From positions 124,001 to 188,000 of the forward strand of contig JAJDTL010000022.1 of assembly GCA_022827195.1 (NCBI GenBank): a stretch of 64,000 nucleotides of DNA, written 5' to 3'. A program made the position numbers and the translations under genes. Shown in pieces: positions 9,343 to 18,723 of the stretch. The stretch is from Caldilineaceae bacterium (GTDB taxonomy: Bacteria; Chloroflexota; Anaerolineae; Caldilineales; Caldilineaceae). The notes under the pieces are model-generated. The model was not told the origin of the DNA and searched no databases. It saw only the letters and a list, made by a program, of their open reading frames with translations. Every line of letters begins with the position of its first letter. Position 1 is the first letter of the stretch.

Positions 9343-9372
9343 GTGGCCGGCGGCGCATCCGCCGCCGGCCAC
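9343..9372 (-). terminator. GC-rich hairpin after binding-protein gene
   Basis: A perfect 13-bp stem (GTGGCCGGCGGCG with CGCCGCCGGCCAC) and a four-base loop lie 11 bp after the stop of the binding-protein gene and 25 bp before the MalF start. There is no T-run. It probably stabilises the upstream mRNA or attenuates read-through. Confidence 0.8.
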
Positions 9373-9383
9373 AGGTCAGTTCC

Positions 9384-10775
9384 TTACTCTTCCTGCTCCT
9401 CGAGCATCTCCAGCAGCTCCTGCTGGCTCTGCTCGGCCGCGGCGCGCACGTCGCCGCCCTCGATCGAGGTCACGATCACCTGCGCGATCGACTCACGCGC
9501 CCGCATCAGGTTGATGATCGACGGCGGGGCCGGCGGCGAAAAGTCGCCGATCGCACGCGAATCGAGCAGGACCTGCACGAAGTCCAGGTCGTCCTGCGTC
9601 GCCTGCGTCTTGTAGTCCTCCGTCTCGTACACCGAACGCCGCGGCACCGCGCCCCCGTCGAGCACATATTTGAGCATGCTCTCCTTGTTGGAGATGAACT
9701 GCAGCAGGTACCAGCTCGCTTCCTTCTTCTGCGAGAGGCCGCCGACGGTGATGCTCCAGCCACCCGCGGAGGCCCGCTGTCCGTTGGGGCCGGCCGGCAT
9801 GAGGAAGTAACCGATGTCGCCGGCCACAACCGACTTGCTCGGGTCCTGGAAGTCCTTGCGGAAGACCGCGTCGTCGATGATCATCCCCGCCTTGCCCTGG
9901 CTGAAGATGTTGACCGCGCCGACGTGGTCGATGTTGGGCGAGCCGGGCGGGCCGTAGAGGCGCAGCAGCCGGCCGTAGAAATCGAAGGCGGCGATCGCCT
10001 CCTCCGAGTCCATCAGCGGGACACCTTCATCGTCCTCCCACATGATTCCCATGCCGCCGAGAAAGCCCTTGAAGACCGAGGTCGGCACGGGCGGCTTGCC
10101 GCGCATTGTGATGCCGAAGATTTCGCCGCCGCTCATTTCCTGTACCGTCTGCGCCGCGGCCTCAAGCTCGTCGAACGTGGTCGGCGGCCCGTCAATGCCG
10201 TACTCTTCGAACAGGTCCTTGCGGTAGTAGCCGATCATGGCGCTCATCTGCATCGGCACCGAGACGAGACCGCCGCGCGACGAGTATCCCGCCATCAGAT
10301 AGTCGCGCCCCATGTCCTCCCACAAATCGTAACCCTCGTGGGTCATGCTGGGGTCGTCGACCCAGGGGCCGATGTCGTTGAGCCAGCCGGCATCGTACCA
10401 GACGTTGCGCTCTTCGGCGCCGGCCGGCAGCTGGTAGACATCCATGTCCTCGTTGTTTGCCATCAGTTCGACGCGGATCTTCTGCACCATCTGCGCCCAC
10501 GGCAGGATTTCCGTGTTCACGGTGATGCCGGTCATCTCCTCAAACTCGGGCAGAATCGACAGCACGTGGTCGCTCAGCGGCTGTGTTTCGCCGACGTAGC
10601 GCAGCTCGGTGCCCGCGTACCGCTGCCAGTCGAAGCCCTCGGGTTCCATCGCGGCATCGTCACCGGCCGCGGGCGCGCTCGCCGGTCCCACCGGCGCGCA
10701 GGCGCTCAGGTATACTCCTGCGGTGCCCGCTCCGAGCACCTTCAGTAGCTGACGACGACTCATCTGTGATCGCAT
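9384..10775 (-). CDS. ABC transporter substrate-binding protein, family 1, Tat lipoprotein
   Basis: The 463-residue secreted binding protein of the second CUT1 importer has a twin-arginine motif (MSRRQLLK) and a lipobox cysteine at C26 (YLSAC). The mature part carries the family 1 features EITGITVNTEILPW-like N-lobe and a Ser/Gln/Glu-rich acidic tail (QQELLEMLEEQEE). ATG at 10775 was chosen because GGAAGGAG lies ten bases upstream, whereas the longer frame starts at TTG inside that site. It has a near-consensus promoter at 10927-10955. The ligand is unknown; no catabolic enzyme follows the two permeases. Confidence 0.92.
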   Translation of the reverse strand: MRSQMSRRQLLKVLGAGTAGVYLSACAPVGPASAPAAGDDAAMEPEGFDWQRYAGTELRYVGETQPLSDHVLSILPEFEEMTGITVNTEILPWAQMVQKIRVELMANNEDMDVYQLPAGAEERNVWYDAGWLNDIGPWVDDPSMTHEGYDLWEDMGRDYLMAGYSSRGGLVSVPMQMSAMIGYYRKDLFEEYGIDGPPTTFDELEAAAQTVQEMSGGEIFGITMRGKPPVPTSVFKGFLGGMGIMWEDDEGVPLMDSEEAIAAFDFYGRLLRLYGPPGSPNIDHVGAVNIFSQGKAGMIIDDAVFRKDFQDPSKSVVAGDIGYFLMPAGPNGQRASAGGWSITVGGLSQKKEASWYLLQFISNKESMLKYVLDGGAVPRRSVYETEDYKTQATQDDLDFVQVLLDSRAIGDFSPPAPPSIINLMRARESIAQVIVTSIEGGDVRAAAEQSQQELLEMLEEQEE

Positions 10776-10926
10776 GGTTGGGTTTCTCCTTCCCAATGTG
10801 GTTGGAACGCGTCCGAAACTATGGTTAAACGGCCAGACCAGCGTAAATCAGGAAAACGCGCTGGAGTGCCGGTTACCGTCATACTGATTTGAGAGATTCT
10901 CGGGAAAACAGTGGAAGTTCTGCCAG

Positions 10927-10955
10927 AGTATAGTTCCTCGATTCGCGCGTGTCAA
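10927..10955 (-). promoter_or_regulatory. Strong sigma-70-type promoter for the second importer
   Basis: On the minus strand TTGACA (10950-10955) and TATACT (10927-10932) are separated by exactly 17 bases. The -10 box and adjacent spacer (AGAGTATAGTTCCTCGA on the plus strand) are repeated base for base at 26950-26966, before the aminotransferase gene. Transcription would start about 145 bp before the binding-protein ATG, leaving a long leader in which no reading frame or hairpin was recognised. Confidence 0.85.
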
Positions 10956-11544
10956 TGCGCGTTTTTCAATCACCCGGGACAGCGCGGACTCGGGGTGAGC
11001 TCAAGCTGAAGCCAAGCGTCATCAAGAGCGGCGTGCATAGGGACCGTCCCTGCGGTGTCGGCAGGAAGGGTATCGAAAGGGTATCGGATGTCGACCAAAG
11101 TCTTCCGAAGTCGCTAAAAGTCGAACCTGTTTTTCTTCCCTTGTGACAGGATATTCGGCCCTTCTTTTTGTGATAGGACAAAAGGGAGGTCGACTTTAGG
11201 GCGACAAGATGCGACAAGGTGCGACAAATTGGGCCAATGTACGGCAAAAGGACACGTTTTTGCGTAAAGGTCGCGTTTCTTGCGGCAGGAGCCGGGTTTG
11301 TGTCTGCGGCGCGAAGACAGGCGTGGGGACAGACAGGGAACGGCGGATGGATGGCTGCCGCCGGGCGCTGATTTCGGGTCCATGATGGCAATATAGCACA
11401 TTTCCGGGGCTCTTGCTCGGCGTGGCACGCTTTACGTTTCCCGGTCCTGGTTATCAGCGGAGCTGTCGGGCGGGCGGGACGGAAAACGGGCGGGTACAAG
11501 GGCAAAGGATCGGGATTAGGGACAGGGCGTATTGGCAGAAGAGA
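10956..11544. other. Gene-free region with short repeats and a conserved intergenic element
   Basis: No convincing gene is seen; a 211-codon open frame here resembles no known family. The region holds a 29-bp block (11388-11416), an 11-bp block ACCCGGCTC-like segment near 11297, a pyrimidine/purine block (11130-11153) and two AGGGTATCG copies at 11-bp spacing (11067-11075, 11078-11086). The same blocks occur in the same order, on the opposite strand, at 39873-40390. Three tandem 10-bp units GCGACAANNT sit at 11201-11230. It lies upstream of the promoter at 10927-10955 and is orientated the same way as that operon. Confidence 0.5.
11201..11230. repeat. Three tandem 10-bp repeats
   Basis: GCGACAAGAT, GCGACAAGGT and GCGACAAATT are adjacent, with the first seven bases invariant. 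A 10-bp period places each copy on the same face of the helix, as expected of protein-binding repeats, but chance low-complexity expansion is possible. Confidence 0.6.
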
Positions 11545-11563
11545 GGCGGGCACAAGGCCCGCC
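11545..11563. repeat. Palindromic intergenic repeat, copy 1
   Basis: GGCGGGC and GCCCGCC pair across the loop ACAAG. The sequence GGGCACAAGGCCCGCCCCTA is repeated with two or three changes 26 bp away (11590-11614), so this is a member of a small REP-like family rather than an isolated hairpin. Confidence 0.65.
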
Positions 11564-11589
11564 CCTATGGCAGGGGCAGGCAGGAGGGA

Positions 11590-11610
11590 GGGCAGGCACA
11601 AGGCCTGCCC
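11590..11610 (-). terminator. Palindromic repeat, copy 2, abutting the dehydrogenase stop
   Basis: GGGCAGGC and GCCTGCCC form an 8-bp stem with loop ACAAG, starting one base after the stop codon of the opine-dehydrogenase-like gene. Its position suggests it ends or protects that transcript. No T-run follows. Confidence 0.6.
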
Positions 11611-12717
11611 CTACAGGGCGACGTAAGTCGACATGGACGGACCATCCATCCCCGCGATTCCCAGCTTTGCGGGCGTGCGCGCCTCGGGCCAGAAGTCCCG
11701 CTGCAGCGCCGCGCCGGCCAGCATCACCAGCGAACGCATCATCGGCGTATCCACGCCCAGCTGCTCGGCCAGCAGGCTCCACGCCGCGAGGCCGTAGGGA
11801 ATGTCCTCGGTCAACCAGCGGGTGTCGATCGCGCCCGGCGCCCGCAGCTGCGTCAACATGCGGCTGCCGTTGATCGTGGCCCACAGGTCGCCCTTGGGAC
11901 CGAATCCCGCCGCGTGGAAGGCCGCGTCCACCGGCGTCAGCTCGAGACCGAACGCGCGTCCAATTGCCCTGCGCTCCGCGTCGACGGCGTAGATCACATT
12001 GGCTACCGTCGGCGTGACGCCCTCTTCGTAGAAGTAGAAGTCGCCGTGCGAGTACTCGACCCTGCCCGCGTTCATCAGCACGCCCGGCGGGTGCACGACC
12101 GGGTTCATCGCCGACAGCCCGCTCGCGAACACGTTCGGATACGGGGAAGTCGCGGTTGCCTGGCCGCTGCGCCCGCCGCGCGTGAAGATCTCCTGCAGCG
12201 CGTCGGCGACCGTCTCCGTTCCCGTTGCCGGGTAGACGCCGAGCCCGAGGCCCGAGACGACACCCCAGATGTGGGCCGAGTCCGGCCCCATTTTGCGGCA
12301 GACGTAGGGCGCGGTGTCGGTCTCGGCGAAGAGGATGTCGCTGTTGTTGCCCGCGGCGCGCACGACCTGGGCGAATTCCAGCGCGCCCAACGTCCCCGGC
12401 GTGATCACGATCATGTGGCCGTCGCGCAGATGCGGCGCGCACAACTCGGCAAACGCCCGGTGCGCATAGGCCGGCACGATCAGGAGCAGCAGATCGTTCT
12501 CCAGCGCCTCCGCCGCCGAGGTCGTCACGCGCTCGATCAGCGCGGACCCGCTTTCGGCCACGCCGTCCAGCTGAATCCTTCTGTCGGCCCGCACCGGGTC
12601 CAGAGTCCAGGCAAAGTCGGGGTGCTCGCACAGCGTCACTGCGAACCCGCGCAAGGCCAGATTGGCTGCAACCGCAAAGGCCGTGTTGCCGCCGCCGAGA
12701 ATCGTCAGTGAGGTCAT
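11611..12717 (-). CDS. NAD/NADP opine dehydrogenase family protein
   Basis: The 368-residue protein has an N-terminal Rossmann fold starting with TILGGGNTAFAVAANLALRG (GxGNxA motif at residues 8-13) and an all-helical C-terminal half containing NPVVHPPGVLMNAG, the octopine/nopaline dehydrogenase signature with its catalytic histidine. Such enzymes reductively join an amino acid to a keto acid or run in reverse to degrade opines, using NAD(P)H in the cytoplasm. It stands alone between gene-poor stretches, bounded downstream by palindromic repeats. GGAG lies four bases before the ATG. The actual substrates are unknown. Confidence 0.85.
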   Translation of the reverse strand: MTSLTILGGGNTAFAVAANLALRGFAVTLCEHPDFAWTLDPVRADRRIQLDGVAESGSALIERVTTSAAEALENDLLLLIVPAYAHRAFAELCAPHLRDGHMIVITPGTLGALEFAQVVRAAGNNSDILFAETDTAPYVCRKMGPDSAHIWGVVSGLGLGVYPATGTETVADALQEIFTRGGRSGQATATSPYPNVFASGLSAMNPVVHPPGVLMNAGRVEYSHGDFYFYEEGVTPTVANVIYAVDAERRAIGRAFGLELTPVDAAFHAAGFGPKGDLWATINGSRMLTQLRAPGAIDTRWLTEDIPYGLAAWSLLAEQLGVDTPMMRSLVMLAGAALQRDFWPEARTPAKLGIAGMDGPSMSTYVAL

Positions 12718-13130
12718 AATCTCCGTCTTCCTTTGCCGTAGTGGCCCCGTTGAGAGCTATGATTTAAGGTCGGCACGCGACAAACTGTCGGGGCCGGGAA
12801 CTGTCGGGTATCCGGAAGTTCCAGCGTCGTCAAGAATGATACCAACCGCCCCTGTAAGCGGCAATGTCACCAAGAGGCCCACGCTGCGTACCGGTTCTTG
12901 GCACCAGGATAGAGATGAATCTGGGAGGACCCGGTCATCCTGAAAGGCGATCAGGAACAGACCGGCTAGCGAGGAACCAGCCGGCTGCTGTGTACTCCTC
13001 ATTCGATCGTATTGGGACACGGCCGGGCGGGCGCGGCAAGCTAGGGTACCCAAGCCGCCAGAGGCGAGGCGTTAGCTGGAAATCTGAGAGGGTTTCTTTG
13101 CCGGCACAGCCCTGGGACGCGGCCACGGCC
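12718..13130. other. 413-bp gap with no recognisable gene
   Basis: Open frames exist on both strands but none resembles a known family or has a ribosome site. Small inverted repeats such as TCCTGA/TCAGGA near 12943-12958 and CAGCCGGCTG near 12978 are present without a clear terminator tail. It may be a decayed gene or a long leader for the opine dehydrogenase. Confidence 0.4.
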
Positions 13131-14741
13131 TTACTGATAGCGGACGTGTAGTTCGAGCTTTTCGATGAGAATCTCTTTACGTAGGTCGGGCGGTCTGTGG
13201 GTCACACGCACACCGACCAGATTCTCGCCGACGGCAAGCATCCCTGCTTCTACGGCAAAAATCAACCAGCCCTCTTCGACGGTAGCCGGGCCGAGAGGAA
13301 TGTTGTTGATGCGGGCCTCGATCAGTTTCTCGATCCCTGTTGCCGGCGGGCTGTTGTGGTAAGGCGCCGGGTGGGAAAAGCCCTCTACCAGCACGTTGTC
13401 AAGACGGTCCGAGTCGGAAAGGTCCGCCGCGCCGGCATCGGACAGGACGATTCGCAGTGTAATCTCTCGGATATCGTCGGTTGCGGCGCCGACATCGTCC
13501 GCCACGTAGAGCGATAGAAATGTGTCGGACATGCCGTCATTTGCCAGCGGGGCCGGCAGCGGCGCAAGCATGTTGGTGTTGAAGTACATGTTGCGCGGCG
13601 TGCTCCACGCTTCCGCGACCGGGACGACGCTTTCGTGATGGCCGCCGCCCCTGCGCTCGACGAAGAATGTCTTGTCAACTCCTTCGAGTGTCTCCCGGCT
13701 CCCGATTTCGCGGTATATCTGCCTCTGAACATCCCATCGTTCTTTTGCCGGCACACCCAACTTGGACGCCAATTCCGATGGGCCGGCAAAGCAGAGATTG
13801 AAGGTGTGAATGCCGTGCGCGCCCTGGTGCCGCCAGTTGGCCGCCACGCCGCGCACGACCTCAAGCGGGGCCTCATGATAGCCGTCCGAAGAGTGATGGT
13901 CATCCCAGGAAGGGTAGACCTTGATTCCGTGGTCGGCGGCAATGCGCGCAAAGGCCTCGACCTCCACCTCCGACGAACGGCAACCGGGAACGAGGATATC
14001 CACCAGCTTCTCGCGCGCCCATCGTTCGACGTCAATGCCGTCGAAATGGCAGCCCATGATCTTTTCCGGAACACGGGCCGCCAGCAGGTACGGGCGGCCG
14101 CGTTTCCGTTCGACTTCGAGTAGCATCAAACGAACAGACCGCATGAATTCGGTCAGCAGATCGCGGTGCTTCCACTGTTCTCCCGGGGGGAACAGGACGG
14201 GAACCCTGGCGAAGTCGATCTGGATGCCGTCGAAATCGTAAATCTGGGCGACCTCCTCCAAAATGCGCAGCTTATAGTCGCGCACCTCCTCTTCGGCGAA
14301 GTTCCAGAACGAGTACCAGGTGTGAATCAGCAGGTCCGGTCGCTCTTCCTTGAGCGGGGTCAGCTTCGGCGGCCCCATGTCGTTGTCGGACCCGTTGATG
14401 CGGTAGGAAAGGAACACTTCCTTGCCGCGCTTCCTCGTTTCGTCCAGGAAGAGCAGGATGGGGTCGATTCCCGCGTCGCGCCACTCTTCGAATACAGGGT
14501 GCTGGGGCGGCAGGACTTGGCTGGGATAGGGCGCGGTATTGCCTTCTCCCCACTCATACCAGACACTGTCTATCTGATTGGGTGTTTCATCGAATGGGGA
14601 CAGGAAGTAGGCCTGCACCTCTTCGGCCAGCTCCGGTTTCAGGTGTTCGACGTAGAACTGGCAGATGTCATATTGAAAGACGATTCGTCGACGCCGGTTG
14701 GCCGCCTCGATGTGCTCCTTGCTTAGTCTGATGCTGTTCAT
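13131..14741 (-). CDS. TIM-barrel glycoside-hydrolase-like protein (GHL10-type)
   Basis: This 536-residue cytoplasmic protein, without signal peptide, has a TIM-barrel glycosidase-like core: FDGIQIDFARVP at about residues 170-181 and WKHRDLLTEFM resemble the hypothetical glycosyl hydrolase 10-like (GHL10) family, and a beta-sandwich-like tail follows from about 390. The acidic residue in the FDGIQIDF strand is a candidate catalytic residue. It is the last gene of the 25119-13131 gene row, 21 bp after the related 555-residue gene. The substrate and even hydrolase activity are unproven. Confidence 0.6.
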   Translation of the reverse strand: MNSIRLSKEHIEAANRRRRIVFQYDICQFYVEHLKPELAEEVQAYFLSPFDETPNQIDSVWYEWGEGNTAPYPSQVLPPQHPVFEEWRDAGIDPILLFLDETRKRGKEVFLSYRINGSDNDMGPPKLTPLKEERPDLLIHTWYSFWNFAEEEVRDYKLRILEEVAQIYDFDGIQIDFARVPVLFPPGEQWKHRDLLTEFMRSVRLMLLEVERKRGRPYLLAARVPEKIMGCHFDGIDVERWAREKLVDILVPGCRSSEVEVEAFARIAADHGIKVYPSWDDHHSSDGYHEAPLEVVRGVAANWRHQGAHGIHTFNLCFAGPSELASKLGVPAKERWDVQRQIYREIGSRETLEGVDKTFFVERRGGGHHESVVPVAEAWSTPRNMYFNTNMLAPLPAPLANDGMSDTFLSLYVADDVGAATDDIREITLRIVLSDAGAADLSDSDRLDNVLVEGFSHPAPYHNSPPATGIEKLIEARINNIPLGPATVEEGWLIFAVEAGMLAVGENLVGVRVTHRPPDLRKEILIEKLELHVRYQ

Positions 14742-14762
14742 CGCTGCCGTCCCTGCCCTGTC

Positions 14763-16430
14763 TCAAGCCGCCTCGTAGGCGTTGGCTTCATCCATGACCA
14801 GGCCGCCCATGCTGTACATCGGCAGCACGCGATAGGAGGGCCATTCGTCCGGCGCCCAGCCGGCCAGTTCATCCTTGTGGCCCAGGCGCCGCACCATGCT
14901 CCACTCGTTTTTGAAGCCGGAGCGGCTCGTCGTGTTGGCATCCCAGAACGCCAGTCCGTCCACATCTTGCGCGTAGAATTCCAGCGCCTTTTGGCGGTAT
15001 TCGGCCGGCGACTGGCGGCGCGGCATGACCTCGGGATAGACTTTGCACTGCGTGCCGCGCGTCATCCTCACATAGGCGGGGATGTCCATTTCCATGACGT
15101 CGTACAGGGGGTATGGGATGATGAAATCGACCAGCCCCTCCTGCGCCCAGGTGGCCGCATCGAGGCCGTGCGCCATGTTGCGCGCCTCATCGTTGAGCAC
15201 GTAAGCCGAGAGCTGCACGCTGCGGCCCTGCTGCTCTCCGACCTGGTTGAGCTCATTGCGCAGCGCGCGCATGAAGTCGGTCATCACGCCGGCCTTGAAG
15301 CGCAGCCAGCGCGGGTCATCCTCGGGCAGGTCGCGCGGGTCCTGGCCGTGGCGCTGCTGGAAGCCGTCGATCATGGGCTGCTCGTAGAGGAGGCAGGGGA
15401 GGCCGCGCACGAAGCCGAGATTGACGCCGTCGGCGCCCCGTTCGGCGACCTCGCGGAAGAGGGCGAGGAGGAAGTTGCGCACGCCTTCGAAGGCATAGCT
15501 CATGCGGGTGACGGGCCGGCCGGAGCGGCTGACGCAGCGCCACTGCGGATGCTGGTAGTAGAACCTGCTTTCGAAGCCGTGGTTGGGGGGGTAGACCCAG
15601 CCGCCGACCAGGTACATGCCGTGCAGTTCGAGATCGAGGTCGTGCGCGTACTCGATTACCTTGGTGAGCGGGTCGAGTCCACGCGCCTGCATCGTGCGCA
15701 TGCCGCCCATCATCGGGCGTCCGAAGGACTCCAGAAAGTCCCACTCGGCGCGCACCGAAGGCTCACCGACATCGGAAAAGAAGTAGGTCTCGCTGCCGCT
15801 GCCGATGCACCACAGCAGCTTCTGGAAGTCGGAGTGGCGGTAGTGCTCGACGCCCTCCTGCAGCGCCTCCTCCGGCGTATCGGGATCCAGGCGCCAGGCG
15901 TCGTCGTAGGCGATGAGCCGTTTGGTGTCGGTGCGTGCCCGGTCCTGTTTGATGGCCGCGACCTCGGCTTCACTCAGCGGTTCCAGCTTGACGTAGGCGA
16001 GCCCGGCGCGGCGTCCCTCCCAGCGGTCCATCTTTTCTATCAGCAGGTCCTGGCCGCTGAGGTCGGCGAAGGTCCAAAACGCTTCGCGCAGCGTGGCGAA
16101 CCCCGAATGCCACTCGGGATCGGTAGGCGTGGGCCTGGCCGTTATTGCGGGCGTAAAGCAGGCATCGCCGCTCAGTTTGACCCTGATCGAGCTGTCGGTC
16201 CAGTCGGTCCAGACGCCCAAGTGGACGGCGTGCCATCCCTGTACATTCAGAGGAAGCGTCAGCGCCGGCGCCGTACAGTTGGCATCGGCCAGCAGCATGG
16301 TACCCGACAGGCCCTCGGCCTCGTATGGGACCGTCTGCCAGCAGTTCTGCCTCGGTGTCGACGACAGCGCCGCGGCCGGCTCGCAGCCGGTCAGATCAGC
16401 GAGGTAAATTGTAGGGCGTTCTTCAGCCAT
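14763..16430 (-). CDS. GHL10-like TIM-barrel protein, copy A
   Basis: This 555-residue protein is a close paralogue of the one encoded at 19584-21239. An N-terminal beta-rich region (residues 1-170) is followed by a TIM-barrel with VIEYAHDLDLELHGMYLVGG, ERGADGVNLGFVRGLP and an ending GLAFWDAN, features of family-10-like glycosyl hydrolases. ATG at 16430 was chosen because it aligns with the paralogue start and overlaps the end of the upstream PhyH gene by eight bases. Long stretches near codons 290-460 are almost identical in DNA to the paralogue while the first third has diverged. No signal peptide is present. Confidence 0.65.
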   Translation of the reverse strand: MAEERPTIYLADLTGCEPAAALSSTPRQNCWQTVPYEAEGLSGTMLLADANCTAPALTLPLNVQGWHAVHLGVWTDWTDSSIRVKLSGDACFTPAITARPTPTDPEWHSGFATLREAFWTFADLSGQDLLIEKMDRWEGRRAGLAYVKLEPLSEAEVAAIKQDRARTDTKRLIAYDDAWRLDPDTPEEALQEGVEHYRHSDFQKLLWCIGSGSETYFFSDVGEPSVRAEWDFLESFGRPMMGGMRTMQARGLDPLTKVIEYAHDLDLELHGMYLVGGWVYPPNHGFESRFYYQHPQWRCVSRSGRPVTRMSYAFEGVRNFLLALFREVAERGADGVNLGFVRGLPCLLYEQPMIDGFQQRHGQDPRDLPEDDPRWLRFKAGVMTDFMRALRNELNQVGEQQGRSVQLSAYVLNDEARNMAHGLDAATWAQEGLVDFIIPYPLYDVMEMDIPAYVRMTRGTQCKVYPEVMPRRQSPAEYRQKALEFYAQDVDGLAFWDANTTSRSGFKNEWSMVRRLGHKDELAGWAPDEWPSYRVLPMYSMGGLVMDEANAYEAA

Positions 16431-17349
16431 TTTTGTCCCTTTGGCGCGCCTGCAGTTCTTCGATATAGACATCGTTGTCGAAGTCGAAATAGCCAAATTC
16501 CTGTCTGCGGTCCAGGAGCCATGAGGTCATGAGCGGGCTGTCCCCCCGGTCGAGGACCTCCTCGGGCGTTGGCGTCGGGGGTATCTTGTTGTTTGACAAT
16601 GCGATTTCGACAGCCATCTGCCTATTGCGCGTGAACTGAAAGCGCATCTCCTTCAAGTGCTGCGGCGTTTTGGGCGTGGCGTAGTAGACAATTGCAAACT
16701 GTACGCGACCGGGTTGCCCGCCGCAGCTGGCATGCCAACAGTTCAGATTGAAGACGACGACATCGCCGGGCTCATTGTCGCAGACAATGCTGGGGATATT
16801 ACGGATGTTTTTGGGATCGCTAATGCCCGGCACCTCTCTCAGCGCATCGAAGAACGGCAGCCGGTGGCTGCCGGGAATGAGACGCAGGGCCCCGGTTTCG
16901 CCGTCGAGCGGGTCAGGATAGAAGCAGAATTTGCAGCCGAACTCGTGGGTCTTTATGTCTCTCCCGCTGCGATCGGGATGCCAGCGCGTATCGCCGACAA
17001 ACAGATTGACGTCGGTTTCGTGGCCAATGACATCTTCGCCAAAGAGCTGTTTGGCTATGCCATACAGGTGTGGGCGTTCCGGTAGCGAATAGATGTAGGG
17101 CGTGCTGGAACTGGTAAGATCTACGCCTTGCAGGCGCTCGCTGGAATCCGCGGAGCTGTCGAAGGCAGCGTCCTTGTAAGTCAGGTCTACGGCGTGCTTG
17201 AGTTCGGTGCTGATCGTCTTGACTTCCTCTGGGGTGAAGTGCTGCTTCAGGACGAGGAATCCAAAGGTCTCAAAGAAGGTGACTTCCTCGGCTGTCAGCG
17301 AACTCCGCTGAGCGGCCTTCCCGTTGTCCTGCGATGCCTCTGCATTCAT
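16423..17349 (-). CDS. PhyH family Fe(II)/2-oxoglutarate oxygenase
   Basis: The 308-residue protein carries the complete facial triad: H124 and D126 in RWHPDRS and H206 in NCWHAS, with R215 as likely 2-oxoglutarate partner. LIPGSHRLPFFDAL and EPGDVVVFN are conserved family segments. ATG at 17349 is preferred over an upstream ATG because AGGGAG lies seven bases before it. The gene lies between a cytochrome P450 and glycosidase copy A, with the glycosidase start overlapping its end. The two oxygenase types side by side suggest successive hydroxylations or demethylations. Confidence 0.92.
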   Translation of the reverse strand: MNAEASQDNGKAAQRSSLTAEEVTFFETFGFLVLKQHFTPEEVKTISTELKHAVDLTYKDAAFDSSADSSERLQGVDLTSSSTPYIYSLPERPHLYGIAKQLFGEDVIGHETDVNLFVGDTRWHPDRSGRDIKTHEFGCKFCFYPDPLDGETGALRLIPGSHRLPFFDALREVPGISDPKNIRNIPSIVCDNEPGDVVVFNLNCWHASCGGQPGRVQFAIVYYATPKTPQHLKEMRFQFTRNRQMAVEIALSNNKIPPTPTPEEVLDRGDSPLMTSWLLDRRQEFGYFDFDNDVYIEELQARQRDKNG

Positions 17350-17475
17350 TATTGTTCTCCCTGTTTCCATTGAAAGGCTGGCTTTTTTGGCGAGAAGATC
17401 AGCGGTCGCCCTTTCTATCTCCTGCTGACGAACTTCTGCGCCTGCTCGTTGCTGTAAGGTCGCAAACGCCGACGG

Positions 17476-18723
17476 TCAAAAAGTGACCGGCAGCCGTTCC
17501 GGATTGCGCATGGAGGTGTGTACTCGCCAGGAAAGCGGCTCGTTCATCAATTCCAGCGCAGGCATCCGGTGCAAAATTGTCTCGACTGCGATCTGGCCCT
17601 CCAGACGGGCCAGGGGCGCGCCAAGGCAGAAGTGGATGCCGTAACCGAAGGCCAGGTGCGGGTTCGGCTGCCGGCTGACGTCGAGCCGGTCCGGACTTTC
17701 GAACTGCGCCGGATCCCTGTTCGCCGCGCCCAGCATCGGCAACACGCGTTGCCCCTGTCGAATCCAGCAACCCTCCAGCTCGAAATCCTCGCCTGCCACG
17801 CGCGTCTGGTGCTGTATGGGGCTGTCATAGCGCAAGAACTCTTCGACAGCCTTCTCCATCAACGTTGGGTCCTCTTGCAATTGTCGCCTCTGGTCGGGAT
17901 TCCGCAGCAGGGCCAGCAGACCGTTGCCAATCAGGGCCAGGGTTGTCTCATGACCGGCAACGAGGAGGAAGACACACATGCCGAACATCTCCTCCTCGCT
18001 CAGTCTGTCACCTTCCTCTTCGACGATCAAGAGGGCGCTGATCAGGTCGTCGCGGGGAGACTGACGACGCTGTCTGAAGATGCCGCGCAGGTAGCCCTTC
18101 AGCGCGTATACACCTTGCTGGGCGCGCTTGGCGACGTCGACCCTGGGCCGTCCCGTTCCGAGGAAGGCCATAACGTCGTTGGACCACTCCTTGAACTGCT
18201 CGCGGTCCCCGGGCGGCAGGCCGAGCATCTCCGCAATCACAATTGCCGGCAGGGGAAAGGCGAAATCTGCGATCAGGTCCATCTGACCGTCTGCCTGGAC
18301 CCGATCGAGCAGCTCGTCGACGATCGCCTGAATTCGTGGACGCAGATTCCTGATCATGCGCGGCGTGAACGCACTGCTGACCAGTGCGCGCAGCCTGGTA
18401 TGATCGGGGGGATCGATGAATCCCATCCACGTCGAAATATGGTCCTGGAGCGCGTGCATCTCCGGCTGGACGGTCTCAGGCAGCTGGCGCACTGCCGCGG
18501 CGATGCGCGTGCCTGAAATCAGGCGCGGATCGTGCAGAGCGGCCTCAGCGTCGCGGTAGCGGGTGAGCAGCCATGCCCCCATGGCCTCGCTCCAGAATAC
18601 GGGCGCCTCGCGGCGGAGCCGGTGGTAGTACGGGTACGGATTCGCCAGGTAGGCAGGCGTGAGCAAATGCTGGTCAAATGAGTTTTCTATCGTTATCTCA
18701 TCACCTGCTGACTCTATCAGCAT
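17476..18723 (-). CDS. Cytochrome P450
   Basis: The 415-residue soluble P450 is complete: the I-helix oxygen-activation motif AGHETT is at residues 256-261, the ExxR pair is E295 and R298, and the heme-binding loop [10 protein letters not shown] (359-368) provides the thiolate ligand C366. Its length and soluble N-terminus fit bacterial class I enzymes of the CYP107-like broad group. No ferredoxin or ferredoxin reductase gene is nearby, so electrons must come from elsewhere. The start overlaps the end of the upstream PhyH gene by 23 bp. It is the only P450 in the window. Confidence 0.95.
   Translation of the reverse strand: MLIESAGDEITIENSFDQHLLTPAYLANPYPYYHRLRREAPVFWSEAMGAWLLTRYRDAEAALHDPRLISGTRIAAAVRQLPETVQPEMHALQDHISTWMGFIDPPDHTRLRALVSSAFTPRMIRNLRPRIQAIVDELLDRVQADGQMDLIADFAFPLPAIVIAEMLGLPPGDREQFKEWSNDVMAFLGTGRPRVDVAKRAQQGVYALKGYLRGIFRQRRQSPRDDLISALLIVEEEGDRLSEEEMFGMCVFLLVAGHETTLALIGNGLLALLRNPDQRRQLQEDPTLMEKAVEEFLRYDSPIQHQTRVAGEDFELEGCWIRQGQRVLPMLGAANRDPAQFESPDRLDVSRQPNPHLAFGYGIHFCLGAPLARLEGQIAVETILHRMPALELMNEPLSWRVHTSMRNPERLPVTF

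Noticed and set aside
10966..11601. Minus-strand open frame of 211 codons in a gap
   Set aside because: No ribosome site, no family resemblance, and it overlaps the dehydrogenase-side palindromes and the conserved intergenic blocks; treated as non-coding. A few residues (DTLSIP) shared with the frame at 39845-40648 follow from the shared CGATACCCT repeats.
14877..16532. Plus-strand open frame of 551 codons, with a similar one at 19554-20696
   Set aside because: Both are antisense to the paralogous glycosidase-like genes; their mutual similarity only reflects the similarity of the real genes.
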